A DNA stretch of 64,000 bases from Pseudomonas sp. DG56-2 (lineage in GTDB: Bacteria > Pseudomonadota > Gammaproteobacteria > Pseudomonadales > Pseudomonadaceae), in NCBI RefSeq assembly GCF_004803755.1, contig NZ_CP032311.1:1690501-1754500 (forward strand), written 5' to 3'. Below, piece by piece: positions 19,837 through 28,844 of this stretch (the stretch's first letter is position 1; every line of letters begins with the position of its first letter). Position numbers and translations under genes: made by a program. A model generated the notes under the pieces. The model worked only from the letters and a program-made list of their open reading frames with translations, searched no databases and was not told where the DNA came from.

Positions 19837-20097
19837 ATGTCCACTTTTGCGCAAATGATCGAAAACATCACCCCGGAAATCTACGCGAGCCTGAAACAGG
19901 CCGTGGAACTGGGCAAATGGGCGGACGGGCGCAAGCTCACCACCGAGCAGAAAGAACTGTCGCTGCAAGCGGTGATTGCCTGGGAAATGCAGAATTTGCC
20001 TGAAGATCAGCGCACCGGCTACATGGGCGCGCAGGAATGCGGGTCGAAGTCGGCGCCAGTCGAGAACATCCTGTTCAAGTCGGATGCGATCCATTGA
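19837..20097 (+). CDS. YeaC family protein (DUF1315)
   Basis: An 86-residue soluble protein, MSTFAQMIENITPEIY..., with the family core of a GKWADGRKLT segment and a WEMQNLPEDQRTGYM segment. The function is unknown. It is preceded by a TGGGAGA RBS and ends in a TTGA overlap with the DUF2797 gene, so the two are translationally coupled. The arrangement rhomboid-YeaC-DUF2797-pepN is typical of pseudomonads. Confidence 0.85.
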   Translation: MSTFAQMIENITPEIYASLKQAVELGKWADGRKLTTEQKELSLQAVIAWEMQNLPEDQRTGYMGAQECGSKSAPVENILFKSDAIH

Positions 20098-20924
20098 TCG
20101 AACTTGGCCGCGGCTCCATCAGTAAAATGTCGGCGCGTCTCGACGCGCCTGTGGTGCAGTACGCTTTTCGTCTGGGTGAGCAGGAAGTGCCGGTCAATCC
20201 GCTGATCGGCAAGACCCTGCGCCTGGAATACCTCGGTGCCATTCATTGCAACCACTGCGGTCGCAAGACCAAGACCAGCTTCAGCCAGGGCTACTGCTAC
20301 CCGTGCATGACCAAGCTGGCCCAGTGCGATGTGTGCATCATGGCCCCGGAAAAATGCCACTACGATCAAGGCACCTGCCGCGAGCCCTCATGGGGCGAGC
20401 AGTTCTGCATGACCGATCATGTGGTGTACCTGGCCAACTCCTCCGGCATCAAGGTCGGCATTACCCGTGCCACCCAGTTGCCGACGCGGTGGCTCGACCA
20501 AGGTGCAAGCCAGGCCTTGCCCATCGTGCGGGTCGCCACCCGCCAGCAGTCGGGGCTGGTCGAGGACCTGTTCCGTAGCCAGGTTGCAGATCGCACCAAC
20601 TGGCGGGCACTGCTCAAGGGCGATGCCGTGGCGGTAGACCTGCTGGCGATCCGCGATCAGTTGTTCGACAGCTGCGCAGAAGGCCTGAGCACACTGCAGG
20701 AGCGGTTCGGCTTACAGGCCGTGCAACCGTTGAGTGATGCCGAGGTGGTGGAAATTCGCTACCCGGTCGAGGCTTATCCAAGCAAGATCGTCAGCTTCAA
20801 TCTGGACAAGAACCCCGTGGCTGAGGGCACGCTGCTGGGCATCAAGGGCCAGTACCTGATCTTCGATACCGGTGTGATCAATATTCGCAAATACACGGCG
20901 TATCAGCTCGCCGTGCATCAGTAA
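20094..20924 (+). CDS. DUF2797 family protein with cysteine-rich (zinc ribbon-like) region
   Basis: A 276-residue soluble protein. The start is taken as TTG at 20094 because it forms a TTGA overlap with the YeaC stop and gives the family N terminus (IELGRGSISKMSARLD); a longer frame upstream would overlap YeaC by 60 bases. Residues about 57-100 hold a cluster of cysteines in CxxC pairs (HCNHCGRK, YCYPCM, CDVCIM), likely binding zinc. A VVYLANSSGIKVGITR segment followed by RW resembles the catalytic sheet of GIY-YIG-like nucleases; this is only a motif-level similarity. The function is unknown. Confidence 0.8.
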   Translation: MIELGRGSISKMSARLDAPVVQYAFRLGEQEVPVNPLIGKTLRLEYLGAIHCNHCGRKTKTSFSQGYCYPCMTKLAQCDVCIMAPEKCHYDQGTCREPSWGEQFCMTDHVVYLANSSGIKVGITRATQLPTRWLDQGASQALPIVRVATRQQSGLVEDLFRSQVADRTNWRALLKGDAVAVDLLAIRDQLFDSCAEGLSTLQERFGLQAVQPLSDAEVVEIRYPVEAYPSKIVSFNLDKNPVAEGTLLGIKGQYLIFDTGVINIRKYTAYQLAVHQ

Positions 20925-20936
20925 AAGGACCGCCAC

Positions 20937-23594
20937 ATGCGTACCGAACAGCCGCAAGTGATCTACCTCAAGGACTATCAGGCCCCCGACTACCTGATTG
21001 ACGAGACGCACCTGACCTTCGAACTGTTCGAGGACCACACCCTGGTTCACGCGCAGTTGGTCATGCGCCGCAACCCCGCTCGCGGGGCCGGTTTGCCGCC
21101 GCTGGTGCTCGATGGTCAGCAACTTGAGTTGCTGGCTTTTTCCATGGATGACCACGCCTTGCAAGCGGCTGATTACCAGCTCGATGACAGCCACCTGACG
21201 CTGCAGCCCAACGCTGCCAGCTTCAAGTTGGACACTAGCGTAAAGATCCACCCGGAGAGCAACACGGCGCTCGAAGGCCTGTACAAATCCGGCAGCATGT
21301 TCTGCACCCAGTGCGAGGCCGAGGGTTTTCGCAAGATTACCTACTACCTCGATCGCCCGGACGTGATGAGCAAGTTCACCACCACGGTGATTGCCGAGCA
21401 GCATCGCTACCCGGTGCTGCTGTCCAACGGCAACCCGGTGGGCAGCGGTCCGCAGGAGGATGGCCGGCACTGGGCAACTTGGGAAGATCCGTTCATGAAA
21501 CCGGCCTACCTGTTTGCGCTGGTGGCGGGTGACCTGTGGTGTGTCGAAGACACGTTCACCCGTCAGTCGGGTCGCGACGTGACCCTGCGCATTTATGTCG
21601 AGCCGGAAAACATCGACAAGTGCCAGCACGCCATGACCAGCCTGAAAAAATCCATGCGCTGGGACGAAGAAGTCTACGGTCGCGAGTACGACCTGGACAT
21701 CTTCATGATTGTTGCGGTCAACGACTTCAACATGGGGGCGATGGAAAACAAGGGCCTGAACATTTTCAACTCCAGTTGCGTGCTGGCCCGTGCCGAAACC
21801 GCTACCGACGCCGCGCACCAGCGAGTCGAGGCGGTGGTCGCCCACGAGTACTTCCACAACTGGTCGGGCAACCGGGTGACCTGTCGCGACTGGTTCCAAT
21901 TGTCGCTCAAGGAAGGCTTCACGGTGTTCCGTGATTCGGAGTTCAGTGCCGACATGAACTCACGTACGGTAAAGCGCATCGAAGATGTGGCCTACCTGCG
22001 TACCCACCAGTTTGCCGAAGATGCCGGTCCCATGGCTCACGCCGTGCGCCCGGAAAGCTTCATCGAAATCTCCAACTTCTACACCCTGACGGTTTACGAA
22101 AAGGGCTCGGAAGTGGTGCGTATGGTGCGCACGCTGCTGGGTGCCGAAGGTTTCCGCAAGGGCAGTGATCTGTACTTTGAGCGCCATGACGGCCAGGCAG
22201 TGACCTGCGACGACTTCATCAAAGCCATGGAAGATGCCAACGGCGTCGACCTGACCCAATTCAAGCGCTGGTACACGCAGGCAGGTACGCCGCGGCTGGC
22301 GGTCAGCGAGTCCTACGACAGCGCCGCACAGACCTACAGCCTGACCTTCCGTCAGAGCTACCCGGCAACTCCGGACAAGGTCGAGAAGCAACCATTCGTG
22401 ATTCCGGTTGAGCTGGGCCTGCTCGACGCCCAGGGCAACGACATCGAACTGCGCCTGCAAGGTGAAGCGGCTGCCGTCGGCACCTCGCGGGTATTGTCGG
22501 TGACCGAGGCTGAGCAGACGTTTACCTTCGTCGATATCGCGGCCAAGCCGCTGCCGTCGCTGTTGCGTGGTTTCAGCGCACCGGTGAAGCTGAGCTTCCC
22601 CTACGACCGCGATCAGCTGATGTTCCTCATGCAGCATGACAGCGACGGCTTCAACCGCTGGGAAGCGGGTCAGCAATTGTCGGTGCAGGTGCTTCAGGAA
22701 CTGATTGCCCAGCATCAGCAGGGCGCAGCCCTGGTACTCGACCAGCGTCTGCTCACCGCCTTGGGCACAGTGTTGGCCAACGAGCAACTGGACCAGGCCA
22801 TGGTCGCCGAGATGCTCTCGCTGCCGAGCGAGGCGTACCTCACTGAAATCAGCGAAGTGGCGGATGTCGATGCCATTCATGCGGCCCGTGAGTTCGCGCG
22901 CAAGCAGATCGCCGATCAGCTGTTCGACGCGTTGTATGCACGTTATCAGGCAAACCGCGGGGTCTCGCGCACCACCGAGTATGTCGCCGCGGCCGAACAT
23001 TTCGCCCGTCGCAGCCTGCAGAACATTGCGTTGTCGTACCTGATGCTCAGTGGCAAGCCAGAAGTACTGGCTGCGACCCTGGAGCAGTTCGACGCTTGTG
23101 ACAACATGACCGAACGCCTGACGGCGTTGGCCGTGCTGGTCAACTCGCCATTCGAAACCGAGCGGGCCAAGGCGCTGGAGGTCTTCGCTGAGACCTTCAA
23201 GGACAACCCACTGGTCATGGACCAATGGTTCAGCGTACAGGCGGGCAGCACCCTGCCGGGTGGTCTGGCGCGGGTCAAGGCACTGATGCAGCACCCAGCC
23301 TTCACCTTGAAGAACCCGAACAAGGTTCGTGCCTTGATCGGCGCCTTTGCCGGGCAGAACCTGATCAACTTCCACGCCGCTGATGGCTCCGGCTACCGTT
23401 TCCTGGCGGACCTGGTGATCGAGCTCAATGCGCTCAACCCGCAGATTGCCTCGCGTCAGTTGGCGCCGCTGACCCGCTGGCGCAAGTACGAAAGTGCCCG
23501 TCAGGCCCTGATGAAGTCAGAGCTCGAACGCATCCTCGCCTCGGGTTCGCTGTCCAGTGATGTCTATGAAGTGGTCAGCAAAAGCCTGGCTTGA
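20937..23594 (+). CDS. pepN: Aminopeptidase N
   Basis: An 885-residue M1 zinc metallopeptidase that removes N-terminal residues from peptides in the cytoplasm. GAMEN at 267-271 is the exopeptidase signature. The zinc ligands are His303, His307 (HEYFHNW) and Glu326, with Glu304 as general base. C-terminal helical domains run to the end. Length is typical of the gammaproteobacterial enzyme. AAAAGGA precedes the ATG. It is last in a run of same-strand genes from nadK and is followed by a large inverted repeat. Confidence 0.96.
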   Translation: MRTEQPQVIYLKDYQAPDYLIDETHLTFELFEDHTLVHAQLVMRRNPARGAGLPPLVLDGQQLELLAFSMDDHALQAADYQLDDSHLTLQPNAASFKLDTSVKIHPESNTALEGLYKSGSMFCTQCEAEGFRKITYYLDRPDVMSKFTTTVIAEQHRYPVLLSNGNPVGSGPQEDGRHWATWEDPFMKPAYLFALVAGDLWCVEDTFTRQSGRDVTLRIYVEPENIDKCQHAMTSLKKSMRWDEEVYGREYDLDIFMIVAVNDFNMGAMENKGLNIFNSSCVLARAETATDAAHQRVEAVVAHEYFHNWSGNRVTCRDWFQLSLKEGFTVFRDSEFSADMNSRTVKRIEDVAYLRTHQFAEDAGPMAHAVRPESFIEISNFYTLTVYEKGSEVVRMVRTLLGAEGFRKGSDLYFERHDGQAVTCDDFIKAMEDANGVDLTQFKRWYTQAGTPRLAVSESYDSAAQTYSLTFRQSYPATPDKVEKQPFVIPVELGLLDAQGNDIELRLQGEAAAVGTSRVLSVTEAEQTFTFVDIAAKPLPSLLRGFSAPVKLSFPYDRDQLMFLMQHDSDGFNRWEAGQQLSVQVLQELIAQHQQGAALVLDQRLLTALGTVLANEQLDQAMVAEMLSLPSEAYLTEISEVADVDAIHAAREFARKQIADQLFDALYARYQANRGVSRTTEYVAAAEHFARRSLQNIALSYLMLSGKPEVLAATLEQFDACDNMTERLTALAVLVNSPFETERAKALEVFAETFKDNPLVMDQWFSVQAGSTLPGGLARVKALMQHPAFTLKNPNKVRALIGAFAGQNLINFHAADGSGYRFLADLVIELNALNPQIASRQLAPLTRWRKYESARQALMKSELERILASGSLSSDVYEVVSKSLA

Positions 23595-23614
23595 CCGCCT
23601 TGTGAAACAAGCGG

Positions 23615-23657
23615 GTTTACCTGGTCACGGCCGCTATGCGGACGTGACCAGGTAAAC
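23615..23657. repeat. 43-bp inverted repeat after pepN
   Basis: GTTTACCTGGTCACG (23615-23629) and its exact complement (23643-23657) flank 13 bases whose CCG/CGG can pair further across a G.A mismatch. There is no T-run right after it. It could stabilise the pepN mRNA end or act as a terminator of uncertain efficiency. It is not the standard P. putida REP sequence. Confidence 0.7.
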
Positions 23658-23824
23658 ACTTGAGCCTGCTTTTGATTTTGATCTATCTGCTTGTTGTACC
23701 CCGCTTAACAAAACATAACGTCCCGTTCGTTGTCAGCCCTTCACAAACCCCGATAGGATGGCTCCCAGCTATTGCGGGGCTCTGGAACACGGTTTTTGGC
23801 AGTGCCTGCAAATAGATTGACCCA

Positions 23825-23835
23825 AATAACAATAA
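23825..23835 (+). promoter_or_regulatory. Candidate Hfq/Crc catabolite-repression motif upstream of the YCF48 gene
   Basis: AATAACAATAA is a perfect AAnAAnAAnAA run, just before the RBS-like GGGGAA and 15 bases before the ATG at 23851. Pseudomonas Hfq with Crc blocks translation at such A-rich sites. Assignment is by pattern and position only. Confidence 0.5.
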
Positions 23836-23850
23836 TCGGGGAACAGATCT

Positions 23851-24897
23851 ATGACCGAGCCATATATGGCAGGTACCGGTGGCGCATTGCACGCGCGCCC
23901 ATGGACGTTGGCCGCCAGCGCTGCGCTGGTGCTGGCAATGGGGCTGTGGGCCAATACCGTCGAAGCGGCAACGTCTGCAGCGCCGGTTTACTCCACTGAA
24001 TCGGCCAAGGCCGAAAAGAGCCTGTTGCTGGACGTGACCCGCGCAGGTGCTCGCTTGATCGCGGTTGGCGATCGCGGCCATATTCTCTTCTCCGATGACC
24101 AGGGCAAATCCTGGACCCAATCCAAGGTGCCGACCCGGCAACTGCTGACTGCTGTGTATTTTGTCGACGACAAACACGGCTGGGCTGTTGGCCATGACGC
24201 GCAGGTTCTGGTCAGCGCTGATGGCGGCGTCACCTGGACCAAGCAATTTGAAGACCTGAAGCGCGAAGCACCGTTGCTCGATGTCTGGTTCAAAGACCGC
24301 GACAACGGCTTTGCCGTGGGCGCCTACGGTGCGTTGCTGGAAACCACCGACGGTGGCAAGCAATGGAACGATGTGGCTGAGCGCCTGGACAACGAAGATC
24401 AACTGCATCTCAACGGCATCGCTCAAGTGAAGGACGCTGGCCTGTTCATTGTCGGTGAACAAGGCACGATGTTCCGCTCCGGTGATGACGGCCAGACCTG
24501 GCAGAAGCTCGAGGGCCCTTATGAAGGCTCACTGTTCGGTGTGATCGGAACCGCTCAGCCACGTACGTTGCTGGCCTACGGCTTGCGCGGCAACCTCTAC
24601 CGTTCCACGGATTTCGGCGACAACTGGCAAAAGATCGAACTGCAAGGCGCGCGCGGTGCTCTCGAATTTGGCCTGGCAAGCGCTACGCTTCTCGATGATG
24701 GCAGCCTGGTACTCGTGGGCAATGGCGGTAGCGTCCTGCGCAGCACTGACGACGGCCAGACCTTTAGCGTTTTCAACCGTTCCGATCGTATCGCCCTGGC
24801 GGGCGTCACGGGCAAGAACGGCGGTGGCCTGGTGCTGGTTGGCCAGGGTGGTGTGCATCTGGCCTCGGCCCAAGGCGCCGAAGGGGTGCAGCCATGA
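23851..24897 (+). CDS. YCF48-like / BNR-repeat beta-propeller protein, exported
   Basis: A 348-residue protein with a cleavable-looking N-terminal signal (hydrophobic stretch about residues 19-36, then VEAATSA). The rest is built of sialidase/YCF48-type repeats with recurring Asp-rich turns (SDDQGKSWT, SADGGVTWT, TTDGGKQWN, SGDDGQTWQ, STDFGDNWQ, STDDGQTF), predicting a periplasmic beta-propeller. YCF48 is a photosystem assembly factor in cyanobacteria; the pseudomonad relatives are unstudied but always pair with an RND exporter, as here. Its stop overlaps the exporter start by 4 bases (ATGA). Confidence 0.85.
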   Translation: MTEPYMAGTGGALHARPWTLAASAALVLAMGLWANTVEAATSAAPVYSTESAKAEKSLLLDVTRAGARLIAVGDRGHILFSDDQGKSWTQSKVPTRQLLTAVYFVDDKHGWAVGHDAQVLVSADGGVTWTKQFEDLKREAPLLDVWFKDRDNGFAVGAYGALLETTDGGKQWNDVAERLDNEDQLHLNGIAQVKDAGLFIVGEQGTMFRSGDDGQTWQKLEGPYEGSLFGVIGTAQPRTLLAYGLRGNLYRSTDFGDNWQKIELQGARGALEFGLASATLLDDGSLVLVGNGGSVLRSTDDGQTFSVFNRSDRIALAGVTGKNGGGLVLVGQGGVHLASAQGAEGVQP

Positions 24898-27299
24898 CTC
24901 AGCAGGAGCAGTTCAACATGAATCAGCAGCAACACCATCAGGATAAGGCGACGCTGCTCGAGCGTCTGATCTTCAACAACCGCCCGGTGGTGATTCTGAT
25001 CTGCCTGCTGGTCAGTGTGTTCCTGTTCTGGCAGGCCACGCAGATTCGTCCATCGACCAGTTTCGAGAAAATGATTCCGCTCGAGCATCCTTTCATCGAG
25101 AAGATGCTCGAACACCGCAATGACCTGGCCAACCTGGGCAACACCGTGCGCATCTCGGTGGAAGCCACAGATGGCGATATCTTCAGCAAGGACTATATGG
25201 AGACCTTGCGCCAGATTCACGACGAGGTCTTCTACATTCCCGGCGTTGACCGTTCCGGGCTCAAGTCGCTATGGAGCCCGAGTGTTCGCTGGACCGAGGT
25301 AACCGAGGAAGGTTTCGCCGGCGGCGAGGTCATCCCCAACACCTACGACGGTTCGGCTGATAGCCTGGAGCAACTGCGTAATAACGTACTCAAGTCCGGA
25401 CAGGTCGGACGCTTGGTTGGCAACAACTTCAAGTCGAGCATTATCGACGTGCCGTTGCTGGAGTCTTATCCAGACCCGCAAGACCAGAGCAAGTTGATCA
25501 AGCTCGACTACCAGCAGTTCTCCCACCAGTTGGAAGAGAAGATCCGCGACAAGTTCCAGGCTCAAAATCCCAATGTCAAAGTGCACATTGTCGGTTTTGC
25601 CAAAAAGGTCGGTGACCTGATCGATGGCCTGCTGATGGTGGTGATGTTCTTTGGCATTGCCCTGGTAATCACTTGGGTGCTGCTGTACTGGTTCACCTGG
25701 TGTATCCGCAGCACCATTGCCGTATTGATCACGACGCTGGTCGCCGTGGTCTGGCAACTGGGGCTGATGCATGCGGTGGGCTTCGGGCTCGATCCCTATT
25801 CGATGCTGGTGCCGTTCCTGATCTTCGCTATCGGTATTTCCCACGGTGTGCAGAAGATCAACGGTATCGCCTTGCAATCGAGTGATGCCGATAACGCCCT
25901 GACGGCTGCACGCCGTACGTTCCGGCAATTGTTCCTGCCGGGGATGATCGCGATTCTTGCCGATGCAGTGGGTTTCATCACCTTGCTGATCATCGACATT
26001 GGCGTGATCCGGGAACTGGCCATTGGCGCCTCCATCGGTGTCGCGGTAATCGTGTTCACCAACCTGATTCTGCTGCCGGTGGCGATTTCCTATGTCGGTA
26101 TCAGCAAGAAGGCCATTGAGCGCAGCAAAAAGGACGCGACTCGTGAGCATCCGTTCTGGCGCCTGCTGTCGAACTTCGCCAGCGCCAAAGTTGCACCGGT
26201 GTCCATCGTCCTGGCCCTTCTGGCCTTCGGTGGTGGCCTGTGGTACAGCCAGAATCTGAAGATCGGCGACCTTGACCAGGGCGCACCGGAACTGCGTCCG
26301 GACTCGCGCTACAACAAGGACAACAGCTTTATCATCGATAACTACTCGACCAGTTCGGATGTGTTGGTGGTAATGGTCAAGACCCCGACCGAGGGGTGCT
26401 CGATCTACTCGACCATGGCGCCGATCGACGAGTTGATGTGGAAGATGGAGAACACCCCGGGCGTGCAGTCGGCAATTTCCCTGGTCACTGTGTCCAAGCA
26501 GATGATCAAGGGTATGAACGAAGGCAACCTGAAATGGGAAAGCCTGTCGCGTAACCCGGATGTACTCAATAGCTCGATTTCCCGTGCAGATGGCCTGTAC
26601 AACGCCGACTGCTCGCTAGCACCGGTGCTGGTGTTCCTCAACGACCACAAGGCCGAGACGCTGGATCGTGCAGTAAAAGCCGTGCAGGAGTTCGCCGACA
26701 CCCACAACAAGGAGGGCCTGGAGTTCCTCCTGGCGGCCGGTAACGCAGGCATCGAGGCGGCCACCAACGAAGTGATCAAATCGGCGGAACTGACCATTCT
26801 GATCCTCGTGTACATTTGCGTGGCGGTGATGTGCATGATCACCTTCCGCTCGTTCGCTGCGACCCTGTGCATCGTCCTGCCGTTGGTACTGACCTCGGTG
26901 CTGGGTAATGCGTTGATGGCCTTCATGGGGATTGGCGTGAAGGTGGCAACCTTGCCGGTAGTGGCGCTGGGTGTGGGGATTGGTGTCGACTACGGCATCT
27001 ATATCTACAGTCGCCTGGAAAGCTTCCTGCGTGCCGGGCTGCCATTGCAGGAAGCCTACTACCAGACCCTCAAGTCGACTGGCAAGGCGGTGCTGTTCAC
27101 CGGTCTGTGTCTGGCAATCGGCGTGTGCACCTGGATTTTCTCGGCGATCAAGTTCCAGGCCGACATGGGCCTGATGCTGACCTTCATGCTGCTGTGGAAC
27201 ATGTTTGGGGCGCTGTGGCTGTTGCCAGCGCTGGCGCGCTTCCTGATCAAACCAGAAAAAATGGCCGGCAAGGCCAGCAACTCGATCTTCGCGCACTAA
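24894..27299 (+). CDS. RND superfamily exporter (MMPL/COG1033 type)
   Basis: An 801-residue inner-membrane transporter with two similar halves: one membrane helix (about 33-50), a large periplasmic loop, then a five-helix block (about 245-400); then a second helix (about 430), loop and block (about 640-790). It resembles hopanoid or lipid RND exporters (HpnN/MmpL type) rather than tripartite drug pumps. Two starts are possible: ATG 24894 overlapping the previous stop, or ATG 24918 with AGGAG 9 bases upstream. Coupled with the YCF48-like protein, it probably moves a lipid or hydrophobic compound; the substrate is unknown. Confidence 0.85.
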   Translation: MTQQEQFNMNQQQHHQDKATLLERLIFNNRPVVILICLLVSVFLFWQATQIRPSTSFEKMIPLEHPFIEKMLEHRNDLANLGNTVRISVEATDGDIFSKDYMETLRQIHDEVFYIPGVDRSGLKSLWSPSVRWTEVTEEGFAGGEVIPNTYDGSADSLEQLRNNVLKSGQVGRLVGNNFKSSIIDVPLLESYPDPQDQSKLIKLDYQQFSHQLEEKIRDKFQAQNPNVKVHIVGFAKKVGDLIDGLLMVVMFFGIALVITWVLLYWFTWCIRSTIAVLITTLVAVVWQLGLMHAVGFGLDPYSMLVPFLIFAIGISHGVQKINGIALQSSDADNALTAARRTFRQLFLPGMIAILADAVGFITLLIIDIGVIRELAIGASIGVAVIVFTNLILLPVAISYVGISKKAIERSKKDATREHPFWRLLSNFASAKVAPVSIVLALLAFGGGLWYSQNLKIGDLDQGAPELRPDSRYNKDNSFIIDNYSTSSDVLVVMVKTPTEGCSIYSTMAPIDELMWKMENTPGVQSAISLVTVSKQMIKGMNEGNLKWESLSRNPDVLNSSISRADGLYNADCSLAPVLVFLNDHKAETLDRAVKAVQEFADTHNKEGLEFLLAAGNAGIEAATNEVIKSAELTILILVYICVAVMCMITFRSFAATLCIVLPLVLTSVLGNALMAFMGIGVKVATLPVVALGVGIGVDYGIYIYSRLESFLRAGLPLQEAYYQTLKSTGKAVLFTGLCLAIGVCTWIFSAIKFQADMGLMLTFMLLWNMFGALWLLPALARFLIKPEKMAGKASNSIFAH

Positions 27300-27310
27300 G
27301 CGCATCGACA

Positions 27311-27341
27311 AGCGAGGCAAGTCGACTGGACTTGCCTCGCT
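27311..27341 (+). terminator. Strong hairpin after the RND exporter
   Basis: AGCGAGGCAAGTC and GACTTGCCTCGCT form a perfect 13-bp stem around GACTG. Only a weak T-stretch follows. Likely transcript end of the YCF48-RND unit, 12 bases after its stop. Confidence 0.65.
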
Positions 27342-27386
27342 ATGCTTTCAGGTATCATGCATTTTTACCTGACGATACTGTGCAAA

Positions 27387-27677
27387 ATGACAACCCTTTC
27401 CCAAGTCCTGCAAACCTGCGACATGCTCTTGATCGATGGTTTGCATGCTTTCGACTTCACCTTCGACGACAGCGGTCTGCAGATCGAGTGCATGGACGGC
27501 CGCGCCCTGAAGAAGTGGTCTTTCTCCCCTGAGCAAATCGCCGCCGCCCGTGCGCAGGGCGAGGATTGGTTGCTGGCTGCCGACACCGCCGAGCATCGAC
27601 TAGTCTGTATGAGTGCCTTTCGCGCCCCGGACGAGGATGACGATGAAACGCCAGCTGACGACCCTGCTGCTAGCTAG
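27387..27677 (+). CDS. Small acidic protein, function unknown
   Basis: A 96-residue soluble protein (MTTLSQVLQTCDMLLIDG) with a very acidic C terminus (DEDDDETPADDPAAS). No recognisable domain; possibly a Pseudomonas-restricted family (I recall the name DUF5629 for similar proteins but cannot confirm). The start ATG at 27387 has no clear RBS. Its last 35 bases overlap the lactonase gene in another frame, so translation of the two may be linked. Confidence 0.6.
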   Translation: MTTLSQVLQTCDMLLIDGLHAFDFTFDDSGLQIECMDGRALKKWSFSPEQIAAARAQGEDWLLAADTAEHRLVCMSAFRAPDEDDDETPADDPAAS

Positions 27678-28779
27678 TGCCATGAGTGTGTTGGTCAACG
27701 CCCACGGCGCGCAACTGCTGGTAGGTAGTTACACCGATGGCTCCAGCGAAGGGATCTACCGCTACGCATTCAATAGCGAAAGTGGCCAGATCGACGCCAA
27801 GCCGTTGCAGGTGCTCAAAAGTGAGAATCCGTCGTGGTTGACGTTGTCGGTCGACAATCGCCTGTTGTTCGCCGTTAACGAAAATGGCGCTGGCAAGGGC
27901 CAGGCCAGCAGTTTCGCCATCAGCAAAGACGGTGGTCTGAAACCGCTCAACCAGATCAGCAGCGGCGGCGATGAGCCGACCCATGCCAGCCTCAGCCATG
28001 ACCAGCGTTATCTGTTGGTTGCCAACTATGGTGTACAGCCAGATCCTGGTGGAAGCCTGAGCGTATTACCGGTAGCCAAGGATGGGAAGTTGTCCGCCTC
28101 GGTACAGCAGGACCGACACAAGGCCAGCGGTGCAAACCCGCAGCGCCAGGCCGGGCCGCATGTGCATAGCGTGGTGCCCTCCCCAGACGGGCATTTCGTG
28201 TTTGCCAGCGACCTGGGCGCCGACAAGGTGTTCATCTATCGCTACGACGGCGCCAGTCCGAAACATCCGTTGAGCCCAGCCAACCCGCCGTCGATCGATC
28301 TGCCGCCCGGCAGCGGCCCACGTCATCTGCTGTTCAGCAGCGATGGCAAACAGGCTTACCTGACTCTGGAAATGAGCGCGCAGGTAGTGGTCTTCGAGCA
28401 CAACGACGGCAAGTTGATCGAACGCCAGCGCTTGCCATTGACCGAACAGAATGATGCCTCTGCCAAGGCTGCCGGTGCCTTGCACCTTTCGGCTGACGGA
28501 CGCTTTCTGTATGTCAGCAATCGGGGTACGGCCAACGAACTTCTGGTCTTCGCCGTCGATGAGGACACCGGCAAGCTGATGCAAGTGCAGCGTCGCAGCG
28601 TCGAGGGGGATCACCCGCGGGAATTCGCCCTGGATCCGACGGGCAAGTTTCTTCTGGCCGCCAATCAGAAGAGTAACGAGATTGTGGTGATACGCCGCGA
28701 CCCGCGCAGCGGCATGTTGGGAGAAACCCTGCAGAAGCTGCCCCAGAGCGCGCCCTCGGATCTGAAGTTCATCGATTGA
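27643..28779 (+). CDS. Periplasmic lactonase family protein (6-phosphogluconolactonase-like beta-propeller)
   Basis: A 378-residue protein. The ATG at 27643 has GAGGA 5 bases upstream and opens a signal peptide (KRQLTTLLLASAMSVLVNAHGA), so the mature protein is likely periplasmic. The rest is a seven-bladed propeller of the YbhE/lactonase type, with repeats like SGGDEPTHASLS, GPHVHSVVPSPDG, GSGPRHLLFSSDG and DHPREFALDPTG. Cytoplasmic Pgl opens 6-phosphogluconolactone; an exported form would instead act on unphosphorylated sugar lactones such as gluconolactone, which pseudomonads make in the periplasm. That substrate is inference. Confidence 0.85.
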   Translation: MKRQLTTLLLASAMSVLVNAHGAQLLVGSYTDGSSEGIYRYAFNSESGQIDAKPLQVLKSENPSWLTLSVDNRLLFAVNENGAGKGQASSFAISKDGGLKPLNQISSGGDEPTHASLSHDQRYLLVANYGVQPDPGGSLSVLPVAKDGKLSASVQQDRHKASGANPQRQAGPHVHSVVPSPDGHFVFASDLGADKVFIYRYDGASPKHPLSPANPPSIDLPPGSGPRHLLFSSDGKQAYLTLEMSAQVVVFEHNDGKLIERQRLPLTEQNDASAKAAGALHLSADGRFLYVSNRGTANELLVFAVDEDTGKLMQVQRRSVEGDHPREFALDPTGKFLLAANQKSNEIVVIRRDPRSGMLGETLQKLPQSAPSDLKFID

Positions 28780-28844
28780 CTATCGATAGCCTTGATAGTG
28801 GCTACTGCTGCAATGAATTTCTGTGCGCCGCGTCAGCGGCGTAA

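Noticed and set aside
23790..23812. Sigma54 promoter (TGGCAGTGCCTGC) before the YCF48 gene
   Set aside because: GG and GC are only 8 bases apart; sigma54 needs 10.
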